Below are positions 16,603-24,465 of a stretch of DNA of 64,000 nt, in pieces; position 1 is the first letter of the stretch, and every line of letters starts with the position of its first letter. Under the pieces are notes generated by a model that was not told the DNA's origin, did no database searches, and saw only the letters and a list, made by a program, of their open reading frames with translations. Made by a program: the position numbers and the translations under genes. This DNA is from Clostridiales bacterium S5-A14a (lineage in GTDB: Bacteria; Bacillota; Clostridia; Peptostreptococcales; Anaerovoracaceae): assembly GCA_000758905.1 (NCBI GenBank), contig JRNA01000003.1, forward strand, positions 62,001 through 126,000. The letters are read 5' to 3'.

Positions 16603-17304
16603 TTACCACTCTATATCTTCAATTGGAATAATGTTCTGGTTGATTTCCTCAGATGTGACCGTGCCGTTTTTGACGTGGATTACGCGGTCTGCCATTGCTG
16701 TGAGGGCGGTGTTATGCGTGATAATTATTACCGTCATGCCTGTGTTTTTGCATGTGTTATATAGGAGTCGCAAAACAGTTTTGCCGGTTATGTAGTCCAG
16801 CGCCCCGGTTGGCTCATCACAAAGCAGAAGTTTCGGATTCTTGGCGAGTGCTCTTGCGATTGCAACACGCTGCTGTTCACCGCCGGAAAGCTGGGATGGG
16901 AAGTTCTTTAGACGTTCGCCGAGACCAACGCGTTCGAGCACTTCCTCAGAATCTATGGGATCATTGCAGATCTGTGTCGCAAGGCTCACGTTTTCTACGA
17001 CTGTCAGGTTCTGAATGAGGTTGTAGAACTGGAATATAAAGCCTATGTCGTGGCGCCTGTAGTCTGTAAGCTCTTTCTGGGAGTACTTAGATATTTCTTT
17101 GCCGTCCAGGATGACATCTCCGTCGCTCAGGGTGTCCATGCCGCCCAGGATGTTGAGTAGCGTGGTTTTACCTGCTCCGGATGGGCCGACTATCACGACA
17201 AATTCGCCTTTTTCAACGGAAAAGCTGGCATCTCTTAGTGCCTCAATGTCGATTTCTCCCATGTGATATACTTTTTTTACGTTCTTAAATTCTACATAAC
17301 TCAT
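16603..17304 (-). CDS. ABC transporter ATP-binding protein (MacB/LolD type)
   Basis: A 233-residue ATPase that powers the adjacent FtsX-type permease. Walker A GPSGAGKT (39-46), the Q-loop in FIFQFYNL, signature LSGGEQQR, Walker [13 protein letters not shown] and the H-loop ITHN are all intact. The last ~25 residues form an acidic tail after the fold. It is first in a two-gene minus-strand operon. The ribosome site AGGGAAG precedes ATG 17304. On the minus strand a TATAAT lies at 17367-17372, about 63 bp upstream, as a possible promoter. Confidence 0.95.
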   Translation of the reverse strand: MSYVEFKNVKKVYHMGEIDIEALRDASFSVEKGEFVVIVGPSGAGKTTLLNILGGMDTLSDGDVILDGKEISKYSQKELTDYRRHDIGFIFQFYNLIQNLTVVENVSLATQICNDPIDSEEVLERVGLGERLKNFPSQLSGGEQQRVAIARALAKNPKLLLCDEPTGALDYITGKTVLRLLYNTCKNTGMTVIIITHNTALTAMADRVIHVKNGTVTSEEINQNIIPIEDIEW

Positions 17305-17366
17305 AGTGATACTTCCCTTATTTTATAGACATCGCGTGACAGTGCTTTAGTAATTTTTATAAGGTA

Positions 17367-17372
17367 ATTATA
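17367..17372 (-). promoter_or_regulatory. Candidate -10 of the ABC exporter operon
   Basis: TATAAT on the minus strand, 63 bp upstream of the ATPase start. The -35 region (about 17390-17395, reading TTTTAG) is poor. Confidence 0.35.
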
Positions 17373-17538
17373 ACATATACGGCGGAGTTCTAAAAGGGAG
17401 ACGGAGTGATATAGATGGATTTGGAAGAGTGGGAGTTAGTGGATTTTGAGGGGATGGAGAGGAGCAATGTATATTTGGAATGATTAAGTATAATCACAAT
17501 GGCACAGAAATAAAATGTATCAATTAGTGCATTTTATA

Positions 17539-17567
17539 TTGACATCCATGGAACAATATTGTACCAT
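17539..17567 (+). promoter_or_regulatory. Promoter with embedded operator for the MqsR-like/Panacea pair
   Basis: TTGACA (17539-17544), a 17-bp spacer and TACCAT (17562-17567). The spacer contains a near-perfect inverted repeat at 17550-17565 with core ACAATATTGT (17553-17562). A dyad between -35 and -10 is a classic autorepressor site, fitting the HTH domain of the downstream antitoxin. Confidence 0.7.
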
Positions 17568-17588
17568 TACCTTATGAGAGGTAACCCA

Positions 17589-17999
17589 ATGAATTCACAT
17601 TATAATCTTAATTACACAGAAGAAGATATAGATAAAGTATTGGTGAAAATAAAAGAATGTATTCAGAATGATAACTATACTATTTCAATGAACGACAAGA
17701 GGCAGGAAAATATAGATTTTATTAATGAATATAACATTCGCAGTACTAAGCAAAAGGCAATTCTTTTGCAAATCCAAACAGATGATTTTTGCTATACATT
17801 AAACAATAAAAAGGTTGGATATGAACATGAGATTCTATATGTTTTTGCACCCAAGGTGGATTTGTTTGGAGCTGATGGTATGCAAACAACGATAAATGTT
17901 TATATTAAGATAAATATTATTGATACGACAAATGGAAATAGAGTTGTAGTAATTTCTTTTCATCCATGCAGAAAGGAGATAGAGTATTTATTTAGATAA
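17589..17999 (+). CDS. MqsR-like toxin candidate
   Basis: A 136-residue protein upstream of the Panacea antitoxin. The C-terminal two thirds resemble the MqsR/RelE-like ribonuclease fold: a strand and helix (AILLQIQTDDFCYTL), the EILYVFAPKV strand, then VYIKINII and VVVISFHPC, which match the VYLKI...IVSF strands of MqsR. MqsR-type toxins cleave mRNA in a ribosome-free way. The call rests on fold-level resemblance and gene context, so the activity is inferred. ATG 17589 is preferred because AGAGGT lies seven bases before it; an earlier TTG at 17559 would overlap the -10 box. Toxin-first order is as in mqsRA. AT-rich relative to neighbours, suggesting transfer. Confidence 0.6.
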   Translation: MNSHYNLNYTEEDIDKVLVKIKECIQNDNYTISMNDKRQENIDFINEYNIRSTKQKAILLQIQTDDFCYTLNNKKVGYEHEILYVFAPKVDLFGADGMQTTINVYIKINIIDTTNGNRVVVISFHPCRKEIEYLFR

Positions 18000-18025
18000 T
18001 ATAAATTTGAGGAGGAGATTATATT

Positions 18026-19030
18026 ATGAAAAATAAAGGAGTTTTTTGCGAAGAATGTAGAAAAGATGTTGAGTATATAGTAAGTGATCAGCCTATGAAA
18101 GGTACAATTAAGGGAGAAGTTTATCATTATATAGGGAAAATGGCTTGCTGCAAAGAATGTAATTCTGAAATTTATGTAGATGAGATTAACGATTACAATT
18201 TGAAGGCTTTGTATGATGAGTATAGAAAAAAGAATGATATTATTTCGATGGATGAAATAACAGGAATCTGTTCAAAGTACGATATAGGTAAAAGACCACT
18301 ATCATTATTGTTGGGATGGGGAGAGCAAACATTTTCTCGCTATTGCGATGGAGATATTCCTACTAAGCAATATTCGGAAGTGCTTAAACACATTTCTGCA
18401 GACCCGCATTTTTACAATCAAATTTTAGAGGAAAATAAAAAAAATCTAAAAACAGACGCAGCATATAAGAAAAGCAAAATGGCTGTAGAGAAGCTTATAG
18501 GAAGTGATTCGGATAGTAATTCAAAGATTAATTTAGTTATTGAGTATTTATTAAACAAATGTGAAGACATCACTCCGTTGGCATTGCAAAAGACATTATA
18601 TTATGTGCAGGGATTTTATTATGCCTTCTATGACACGTTTCTTTTTACTGAAGATTGTCAAGCTTGGGTGCATGGCCCTGTATATCCAGATATTTATAGC
18701 AAATATAAAAATTATAAATTTGATTCGATTGATCGCGTTATAGCAATTGATGATTCTGTGTTTACATCATCAGAAATAGCAATTCTAAATAGCGTAGTAA
18801 AAAATCTTTGCTGCTACAGCGGTAAGATATTAGAGCAATTTACACACTCTGAATCGCCATGGTTATCAGCGAGAAAAAATCTTCCGAAGCAGGAACCATC
18901 TACTGAGATAATTTGCAAGGAAGATATAGGCACATATTTTGAAAGTGTGAAGGAGAAGTATAATATGATTAATCCTAATGATATAGAATCATACTCTAAA
19001 ACAATGTTCAAGCAAATTCAAAGAAACTAA
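18026..19030 (+). CDS. Zinc-ribbon/HTH antitoxin fused to a Panacea (SocA/DUF4065) domain
   Basis: 334 residues in three parts. Residues 1-50 form a zinc ribbon with C8/C11 and C42/C45 (or C41), as in MqsA. About 75-125 is an Xre-type HTH (GKRPLSLLLGWGEQTFSRYCDGDIP), a DNA-binding unit also found in MqsA. About 165-310 is the Panacea/DUF4065 domain (ITPLALQKTLYYVQGFYYA, AWVHGPVYPDIY). Panacea domains are known neutralisers in many toxin-antitoxin pairs with unrelated toxins. The gene starts 26 bases after the toxin with GAGGAG before the ATG. The HTH and the promoter dyad suggest autoregulation. Low GC points to acquisition. Confidence 0.85.
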   Translation: MKNKGVFCEECRKDVEYIVSDQPMKGTIKGEVYHYIGKMACCKECNSEIYVDEINDYNLKALYDEYRKKNDIISMDEITGICSKYDIGKRPLSLLLGWGEQTFSRYCDGDIPTKQYSEVLKHISADPHFYNQILEENKKNLKTDAAYKKSKMAVEKLIGSDSDSNSKINLVIEYLLNKCEDITPLALQKTLYYVQGFYYAFYDTFLFTEDCQAWVHGPVYPDIYSKYKNYKFDSIDRVIAIDDSVFTSSEIAILNSVVKNLCCYSGKILEQFTHSESPWLSARKNLPKQEPSTEIICKEDIGTYFESVKEKYNMINPNDIESYSKTMFKQIQRN

Positions 19031-19149
19031 ATGCATTGTAATGTATACGCATACTCAAACTAACAATCTAAGCAAATGTATTTAAAGAAATAGGGGATAT
19101 AAATTATGCAGAGAATAAAGTTGCAACTGCAAACTGTCTGATAATTTGA

Positions 19150-19155
19150 TATAAT
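19150..19155 (+). promoter_or_regulatory. Candidate -10 of the 5'-nucleotidase gene
   Basis: TATAAT within TTGATATAATTAA, the same context as the addA -10 at 2473. No convincing -35. It lies 39 bp before the start at 19194. Confidence 0.45.
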
Positions 19156-19193
19156 TAAGCGTAAGTGAAATTAAAATGATGCGGAGGGGTACG

Positions 19194-21467
19194 ATGCTAA
19201 AAAGAATATTGATAGGATTGCTTTGCGTAATCGTTGCAGCGGCGATGATTGTTCCGGCTATTATAAGCTTTGCCGAACCAGCAAATACGACAAACGCAAG
19301 TGTGGAAAATGCAGATGAGAAGAAGGGTGACCCGAACAAGTTGACTATTTTGTTCGAGCACGACATGCACTCTCATCTAGAGAAATTCCCAAACATGGCG
19401 ACTGTGATTAAGCAGACAAAGGAAGAGGATCCGGATACGGTGATTTTGGATGCCGGGGATTTTTCTATGGGGACTCCTTATCAGACCATATATAGGAACG
19501 AAGCTGCTGAGCTGAGGATGATGGGTTTTGTGGGCTTTGATGCCACGACACTTGGAAACCACGAGTTCGACTATAGGCCGGCAGGGCTTGCTGATATGCT
19601 GAACAGTGCAGTGAGCAAGTCGGCGGAGGACAGCAAGAAGTTCGATGAGGAAATTAGCAGGAGGTATCGAGCTGATTCAAAGAATAAACCTGAGAATCCA
19701 TATGGACTGCCACAAATGGTCAACTCAAATATTGATATGAAGGCGACAATTAAGGACGAAGATTTGAAGCAGAATGGTGAGATTTTGAAGTCCGCACTCG
19801 AAAATTATGGCAGCAAGGAATATACGATCATAGAGAAAAATGGTAAGAAAATCGCTCTGCTTGGTATTTTTGGTAAGCAGAGTCTTGACTATGCGCCGGA
19901 GGCTAAAACAAAGTTCAAGGATCCTGTTAAGGCCGCGAAAGCAACTGTGAAGAAGATAAAGGTCGAAAAACCGGATATAATTGTGGCGATTTCTCATAGC
20001 GGAACAAGCGAGAACAAAGAAGCGTCGGAGGACGAGATTCTTGCCCGAGAAGTTCCTGATATCGATGTGATTGTAAGCGGTCACAGCCACACGTTCATGT
20101 CAAAGCCTATCAAGGTCGGAAATACTACGGTTGCATCTACAGGATGCTATAATGCGAACATCGGGAAACTCAAACTCGAAAGGTCGGGCGAGGGGAAGAA
20201 GTTTAATCTTGCAAGTTTCGAATCTCTACCGCTTAGCTCGTTTGAGGCGGACGAAGAAACCACTAAGGAACTAAAAAAATTCAGAGATCTTGTGGACGAG
20301 GAGTTTTTCAAGCCTTATGGCTATAAGTGGGATCAGGTGCTGACAAAGAGCAGCTTTGACTTTGAGAGCACGGACAACCTCGGCATGATTCAGACAGAAA
20401 CCAGGCTTGGCAATATTCTTTCAGATTCGTTCATATACGCCGTGAAAGAGGCTGAGGGCGACAAATATGAGCCGATAGCTGCCTCGATTATAAATGCGGG
20501 TACGATAAGGGGAAGTTTCAAAGCCGGTGAAATCACTGCGGGCGATGCATATAACAGCCTCTCAATTGGAACTGGCGCTGACGGCAAACCTGGATATCCG
20601 CTGGTTTCGGTATATCTGACTGGAAGTGAGCTCAGAGGCCTTGCAGAGGTTGACGCGACTGTATCGGATATGATGATGGAGGCAAGGCTATACATCTCGG
20701 GCCTTATGTACAGGATTAATCCTCATAGGCTCTTCCTCAACAAAATATCTGAGATTTATAAGGTGAATGTGGATGGGTCTGAGTTCAGAGGCACTCTCCC
20801 ATACGCGCAAGGCATAGGACGAGATCCAGAAAATCCTAGTAGAGTTTGGGAAAGCAAAGACTTTAAGAAGATTAATGATGCTGTTAGAGATGTAAAAAAC
20901 AGTGCAGGTATCGAAGAGCTTGAGTCGGATAAACTCTACAGGGTTGTTGGCGACCTATATGCCTGCCAGATGATTGGGCTGGTCAATGAGAAGTCGAAAG
21001 GCTTGCTTTCGATAACGCCAAAAGACAAGGATGGCAATGAAATCAAAGATTTCGAAAAGCAGATTATCAAGAGTCCTGACGGCAGCGAGCTCAAGGAGTG
21101 GTATGCAGTTGTGAGATATATGGATTCCTTTGGGGATGACGGCGTGCCAGCTGTATATCAAAATCTACAGGGCAGAAAGATTGTCGAGGATGTTAAATCA
21201 GTTGGTAGCTATCTCAAGAACCCGAGCAAAATATTTTGGATGGCTATAGGTGTCGTTGTTCTGGCAGTTGCGATTTTGCTGCTCGTGATCATACTGGTAG
21301 TTAAACTTGTAAGAGGCGTGTTCGGATATTCGAGGAGACGAAACAACAGACCTTCTGGGCTGTTCGGCCCTTCCGGCGCTTCCGTTTACAGAGCATCCTC
21401 AGGAGGCAGCACGATATTTAAGCATAGGAAGAATCGCTACAAAGCAGGTTGGAGAAGAAGACGCTAG
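19194..21467 (+). CDS. Membrane-tethered 5'-nucleotidase / metallophosphoesterase
   Basis: 757 residues, UshA/YfkN class, which releases nucleosides from extracellular nucleotides. An N-terminal hydrophobic signal (3-27) is followed by the metallophosphoesterase domain with DMHSH (57-61), LDAGDFSMG, GNHEFD, SHSG and SGHSHTF, then the 5'-nucleotidase C-terminal domain (NAGTIRGSF, GDAYNSL). Near the C-terminus comes a membrane helix (IFWMAIGVVVLAVAILLLVII) and a ~53-residue tail with about 16 Lys/Arg and no acidic residue, ending WRRRR. So it is held by a C-terminal helix rather than a sortase signal. Start at 19194 follows GCGGAGGGG; earlier ATGs at 19176/19179 overlap that site. It could feed the nucleoside transporter at 59-63 kb. 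Confidence 0.88.
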   Translation: MLKRILIGLLCVIVAAAMIVPAIISFAEPANTTNASVENADEKKGDPNKLTILFEHDMHSHLEKFPNMATVIKQTKEEDPDTVILDAGDFSMGTPYQTIYRNEAAELRMMGFVGFDATTLGNHEFDYRPAGLADMLNSAVSKSAEDSKKFDEEISRRYRADSKNKPENPYGLPQMVNSNIDMKATIKDEDLKQNGEILKSALENYGSKEYTIIEKNGKKIALLGIFGKQSLDYAPEAKTKFKDPVKAAKATVKKIKVEKPDIIVAISHSGTSENKEASEDEILAREVPDIDVIVSGHSHTFMSKPIKVGNTTVASTGCYNANIGKLKLERSGEGKKFNLASFESLPLSSFEADEETTKELKKFRDLVDEEFFKPYGYKWDQVLTKSSFDFESTDNLGMIQTETRLGNILSDSFIYAVKEAEGDKYEPIAASIINAGTIRGSFKAGEITAGDAYNSLSIGTGADGKPGYPLVSVYLTGSELRGLAEVDATVSDMMMEARLYISGLMYRINPHRLFLNKISEIYKVNVDGSEFRGTLPYAQGIGRDPENPSRVWESKDFKKINDAVRDVKNSAGIEELESDKLYRVVGDLYACQMIGLVNEKSKGLLSITPKDKDGNEIKDFEKQIIKSPDGSELKEWYAVVRYMDSFGDDGVPAVYQNLQGRKIVEDVKSVGSYLKNPSKIFWMAIGVVVLAVAILLLVIILVVKLVRGVFGYSRRRNNRPSGLFGPSGASVYRASSGGSTIFKHRKNRYKAGWRRRR

Positions 21468-21504
21468 GTTAAGCATCTTAGCACTAGTAAGGAGGATTAT
21501 AATA

Positions 21505-22050
21505 ATGGGAACAATATATGATTTTAAAGTAAGAGACCAAGAAGGAAAAGATGTCAGCTTAGAAAAATACAAGGGCAAGGTCATTCTTATTGTAAACACA
21601 GCAACAGGCTGTGGCTTCACACCACATTATGAGCCACTTGAAGAGATGTATAAAGAATTTAGGGACAGGGGTTTTGAAATCTTAGACTTTCCATGCAATC
21701 AATTTGCCAATCAAGCACCTGAAAGTAATGAAGAAATTAAAAGTTTTTGTACCCTTAAATTCGGAACTGAATTTCCACAATTTGACAAGGTAGAAGTAAA
21801 TGGTGAAAATGCAGAAGAACTTTTTGTATATTTGGCTAGTGAAAAACCTTTTGAAGGATTTGGAAGGGGTATAAAAAATTTTGCCTTAGAAAAATTTGCT
21901 GATAAAAATAATAAAATCTTTGGAGACAAGGCATATATAAAATGGAACTTTACTAAATTTTTAATTGATAGAAGTGGAAAAGTAATAGAGAGATTCGAAC
22001 CTACTACAGATATGAAGAAAGTAAGAGAAGCTGTAGAAGCTCAATTATAA
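21505..22050 (+). CDS. Glutathione peroxidase family protein (cysteine type)
   Basis: 181 residues; reduces peroxides, in bacteria usually with thioredoxin rather than glutathione. The peroxidatic residue is Cys36 (NTATGCGFTPHY) in place of selenocysteine; Q70, the FPCNQF motif (C64), C82 as possible resolving cysteine, and WNFTKFLID are present. AAGGAGG precedes the ATG. Its AT content is clearly higher than that of the flanking dcw and nucleotidase genes, and it is followed by DNA with gene fragments, so it was probably acquired. A terminator-like hairpin lies at 22157-22200. Confidence 0.95.
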   Translation: MGTIYDFKVRDQEGKDVSLEKYKGKVILIVNTATGCGFTPHYEPLEEMYKEFRDRGFEILDFPCNQFANQAPESNEEIKSFCTLKFGTEFPQFDKVEVNGENAEELFVYLASEKPFEGFGRGIKNFALEKFADKNNKIFGDKAYIKWNFTKFLIDRSGKVIERFEPTTDMKKVREAVEAQL

Positions 22051-22076
22051 AATCTTTTAAATATAAAGTTTATTAT

Positions 22077-22217
22077 ATGAAAAATTTACGTAGCATAAAA
22101 CCATACGTAGAGAATTCAGATCCAAGAGAAAAAGTAATAATAAAGACTAGCACAATAAATAGTGTAAGAAAGGGAGCAATTCCTATCTTGCACTATTTTT
22201 GTGTAATTAAGAAGTAG
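22077..22217 (+). pseudogene. Short frame, possible N-terminal fragment of a cation efflux gene
   Basis: A 46-codon frame without a clear ribosome site. Its first part (DPREKVIIKTSTI) resembles the start of cation-diffusion-facilitator transporters, after which similarity stops and the frame runs through a terminator hairpin. I read it as a gene remnant, with low certainty; it may be chance. Confidence 0.25.
22157..22200. terminator. Intrinsic terminator after the peroxidase gene
   Basis: AATAGTG-T-AAGA (22158-22169) pairs with TCTT-G-CACTATT (22186-22197), ending in a T-run to 22200. It likely ends the peroxidase transcript; with A-rich DNA on the other side it could act both ways. Confidence 0.65.
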
Positions 22218-22460
22218 TGTGACGAGGCTCTTTACGGGTTGAAACATCCGCCATAAAACTGTTAACTACCGCTTCATTATTCATATTCGGTTTAGCAGGT
22301 TGGGCAAACGTCCTTAATTACTTTAACTTAAAATAAAATAGGATATTTTGGGCTAAGAACACCTGTTTGCACTATATATGGGGCATGCTGACCTATGTGG
22401 CACTTTTGGATCACAAAGGTGGCATTAAAAACAGAGATTTCCCTATTTTGACCCTAAAAA
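22218..22460. other. Gene-free stretch before the dcw promoter
   Basis: No supportable gene in this ~240 bp. Two features are visible: a minus-strand frame of about 25 codons ending near 22210 that looks like a peptide remnant, and two GTGGCA direct repeats (near 22400 and 22423) flanking an imperfect dyad around TTTTGGATCACAAA. The latter recalls repeated motifs at ends of IS21-type elements, but no transposase is present and I cannot confirm it. Confidence 0.3.
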
Positions 22461-22462
22461 TG

Positions 22463-22491
22463 TTGAAAAGTGGTGTAAAGTGGTGTAAAAT
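22463..22491 (+). promoter_or_regulatory. Promoter of the dcw cluster
   Basis: TTGAAA (22463-22468), 17-bp spacer, TAAAAT (22486-22491). The core promoter is entirely covered by the three MraZ-type direct repeats, and the mraZ start lies about 75 bp downstream after a GC-richer leader. Confidence 0.7.
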
Positions 22492-22496
22492 GGTGT
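22467..22496. promoter_or_regulatory. MraZ-box direct repeats
   Basis: Three contiguous 10-bp repeats: AAAGTGGTGT, AAAGTGGTGT, AAAATGGTGT. MraZ proteins are known to bind arrays of short direct repeats upstream of mraZ, with AAAGTG(G/T) described in mollicutes and TGGGN in E. coli. The 10-bp period places each box on the same helix face. They overlap the -10 and spacer, so repression by MraZ is the likely effect. Confidence 0.8.
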
Positions 22497-22565
22497 AAAC
22501 AAAAATCAATGTGGATAGGTGCCTGCTGACGCAAGAAGGCGCAAACAAAAACTGAGGTGAAGACT

Positions 22566-22997
22566 GTGTTTATGGGAACATACAACAACTCAATAGACGG
22601 CAAAAACCGGATGATAGTTCCCGCTAAGCATAGGGAGGGGCTAGGCGGCCGATGCATTTTGACCAAGGGCCTCGACAAGTGCCTCTACATCTACACGATG
22701 CAGGATTGGGAAAAGCAGATTGAAAAAATCAATCACATGCCAGAATCCGATCCAAAAGTTAGAGCCTTCATTAGGCATTTTTGTGCTAATGCTGTTGAGT
22801 GCGAGTTCGACAAACAAGGAAGAATCGTAATTCCCGCGGAGCTAAAGGCTTATGGGGAATTTACAAAAGAACTCGTTACGATGGGTGCCATGAAGAAAAT
22901 CGAGGTCTGGGCTAAGGAAGTCTGGGACGATGCCGAGAATGGGCAGAAGATGGACAGCGAAGAATTTAGCGACGCCCTGTCTTTGTACCAATTTTAG
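22566..22997 (+). CDS. mraZ: Transcriptional regulator MraZ
   Basis: First gene of the division and cell wall cluster; an AbrB-like ring protein that binds its own promoter. Two SpoVT/AbrB half-domains: residues 7-50 (IDGKNRMIVPAKHREGLGG) and 78-125 (CEFDKQGRIVIPAELKAY). With GTG 22566 as start the protein is 143 residues, begins MFMGTY like relatives, and lies five bases after GAGGTGA (22554-22560). An in-frame GTG at 22557 and ATG at 22572 are alternatives. Its target repeats lie at 22467-22496. rsmH follows with a short spacer. Confidence 0.93.
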   Translation: MFMGTYNNSIDGKNRMIVPAKHREGLGGRCILTKGLDKCLYIYTMQDWEKQIEKINHMPESDPKVRAFIRHFCANAVECEFDKQGRIVIPAELKAYGEFTKELVTMGAMKKIEVWAKEVWDDAENGQKMDSEEFSDALSLYQF

Positions 22998-23012
22998 TTA
23001 GAGGTAATGGGG

Positions 23013-24008
23013 ATGCCAACTGAAATCGGTAAGGAGCAGAAGCCAAAGGAAACCGCAGAATTCAGGCACACAACTGTTTTGCTCGAGGAAACCATTAGCG
23101 CTCTCGATATAAGGCCGGATGGAATCTATGTTGACGGCACATTGGGAGGCGGCGGTCATAGCTCGTTGATTTGTGAAAACCTCGGAGAAGATGGCACGCT
23201 GATCGGCATTGACAGAGATACGGATGCACTTGAGGCAGCCGAGAAGAGGCTCGAAAACTACAAATGCAATAAGATTTTTGTTCATAGCAATTACTCGGAT
23301 ATAAAAGAAGTTTTAGGGGAACTTTGTTCTGAGGGTAAAATTGGGAAAGAAAAAATAGACGGAGTTGTTTTGGACTTGGGGGTCTCGTCATTTCAGCTCG
23401 ACAATGAGGACAGAGGATTTTCCTACATGAAGAATTCTCCCCTCGATATGAGGATGGACAAGGAAGACAGTTTATCCGCATATGATGTGGTCAACAAATA
23501 TGACCAGAGCAGGCTAGCTGAGATTATCACAAAATATGGGGAAGAGGCGTGGTCGAAACGAATTGCAAAGTTCATCGTATGCGCCAGAGAGGAAAAGCCG
23601 ATCGAAAACACGGAGGAATTGGTCGAAGTCATAAAGGCAGCAATTCCTGCAAGAGCTAGAAGAGAGGGGCCACACCCCGCTAAGAGGACGTTTCAGGCTA
23701 TTAGGATTGAGGTGAATCAGGAGCTTGCACACCTCGAAAAAGCCGTTTCGGACTTCTGCGATTGTTTGGACATCGGTGGAAGACTATGTGTGATCTCGTT
23801 TCACTCTCTCGAAGATAGGATAGTGAAAAACATTATAAGCAAAAGGGCTAACCCTTGTACTTGCCCACCGGAGTTTCCTGTATGTGTATGCGGCAAAGTA
23901 GCCGACATCAAGAAGGTTTCAGGAAAACCGATATTGCCATCGAAGGTTGAAGTAAACAGCAACCCGAGGGCCAGAAGTGCGAAGATGAGGGTTTGTGAAA
24001 AAATATAG
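23013..24008 (+). CDS. rsmH: 16S rRNA (cytosine1402-N4)-methyltransferase RsmH
   Basis: Methylates N4 of C1402 in the ribosomal decoding centre using S-adenosylmethionine. 331 residues. Seen: HTTVLLEE near the start, SAM-binding [31 protein letters not shown], the [14 protein letters not shown] and [13 protein letters not shown] motifs, and a C-terminal [11 protein letters not shown] cysteine cluster near the C-terminus ([13 protein letters not shown]) is common in Firmicute members. ATG 23013 gives eight-base spacing from AGAGG; ATG 23007 is also possible. It comes 15 bases after mraZ. Confidence 0.96.
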   Translation: MPTEIGKEQKPKETAEFRHTTVLLEETISALDIRPDGIYVDGTLGGGGHSSLICENLGEDGTLIGIDRDTDALEAAEKRLENYKCNKIFVHSNYSDIKEVLGELCSEGKIGKEKIDGVVLDLGVSSFQLDNEDRGFSYMKNSPLDMRMDKEDSLSAYDVVNKYDQSRLAEIITKYGEEAWSKRIAKFIVCAREEKPIENTEELVEVIKAAIPARARREGPHPAKRTFQAIRIEVNQELAHLEKAVSDFCDCLDIGGRLCVISFHSLEDRIVKNIISKRANPCTCPPEFPVCVCGKVADIKKVSGKPILPSKVEVNSNPRARSAKMRVCEKI

Positions 24009-24034
24009 TTAAGATGACGTCGTGAGGGATAAAA

Positions 24035-24361
24035 ATGAACAGAAAACAAAAAGTAAGAATTGTTTTTTTCATACTGATGATTGGGCTCGTACTTTCCTTT
24101 ATGGTTTTAGCCGAAGCATTCAACGCCACCATTCAACATGACAACAATGAGTATACGAAGGTGAATGCTGATATTCAGGGCGAGATAGACACGCTCAAGG
24201 TAAAGGTTAAGACATCCAATAATATCGATAGCATAGAGAAGGTAGCGATAGAGCAGCTTGGTATGGTTTACCCCGGTGATGAACAATGCGTTTATTTGAC
24301 AGAGAATGATAAGCCTAAGGGGGGCTTTGCAGCTATGCTGAAGAGCAGGGCATATAATTAG
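24035..24361 (+). CDS. ftsL: FtsL-like septum protein
   Basis: 108 residues in the position of ftsL, between rsmH and the PBP gene. A basic N-terminus, one membrane helix (residues 9-27, IVFFILMIGLVLSFMVLAE), then a predicted coiled coil (about 30-75) and the LGMVYP motif common in FtsL/DivIC proteins. It should join the divisome through FtsQ/DivIB and DivIC. Sequence identity in this family is weak; context carries the call. A terminator follows. Confidence 0.82.
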   Translation: MNRKQKVRIVFFILMIGLVLSFMVLAEAFNATIQHDNNEYTKVNADIQGEIDTLKVKVKTSNNIDSIEKVAIEQLGMVYPGDEQCVYLTENDKPKGGFAAMLKSRAYN

Positions 24362-24378
24362 TTGAATGAATAAGTGAA

Positions 24379-24427
24379 TAAAAGCCGGACAAGTTAATAG
24401 AAACACGCTGTCTGGCTTTTTTATTTT
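24379..24427 (+). terminator. Intrinsic terminator inside the dcw cluster
   Basis: AAAAGCC-G-GACA pairs with TGTC-T-GGCTTTT across an ~18-base loop, followed by a run of T. It lies between ftsL and the PBP gene, so it should reduce transcription of the wall-synthesis genes relative to mraZ-rsmH-ftsL. Confidence 0.8.
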
Positions 24428-24465
24428 GTCGTCATCTGAGCTCGTGATTCGAGGATGTAAATATT

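Noticed and set aside
17415-17483. 22-codon frame beginning MDLEEWELVDF upstream of the toxin gene
   Set aside because: Weak ribosome site, no recognisable similarity, and a spacing that suits random sequence; it stays unproven.
19106-19141. 11-codon frame (MQRIKLQLQTV) with a GGGG site before the 5'-nucleotidase gene
   Set aside because: Too short to support; probably chance.
19176-19193. Earlier ATG starts for the 5'-nucleotidase
   Set aside because: They overlap the GCGGAGGGG ribosome site that serves ATG 19194, and the signal peptide is better formed from 19194.
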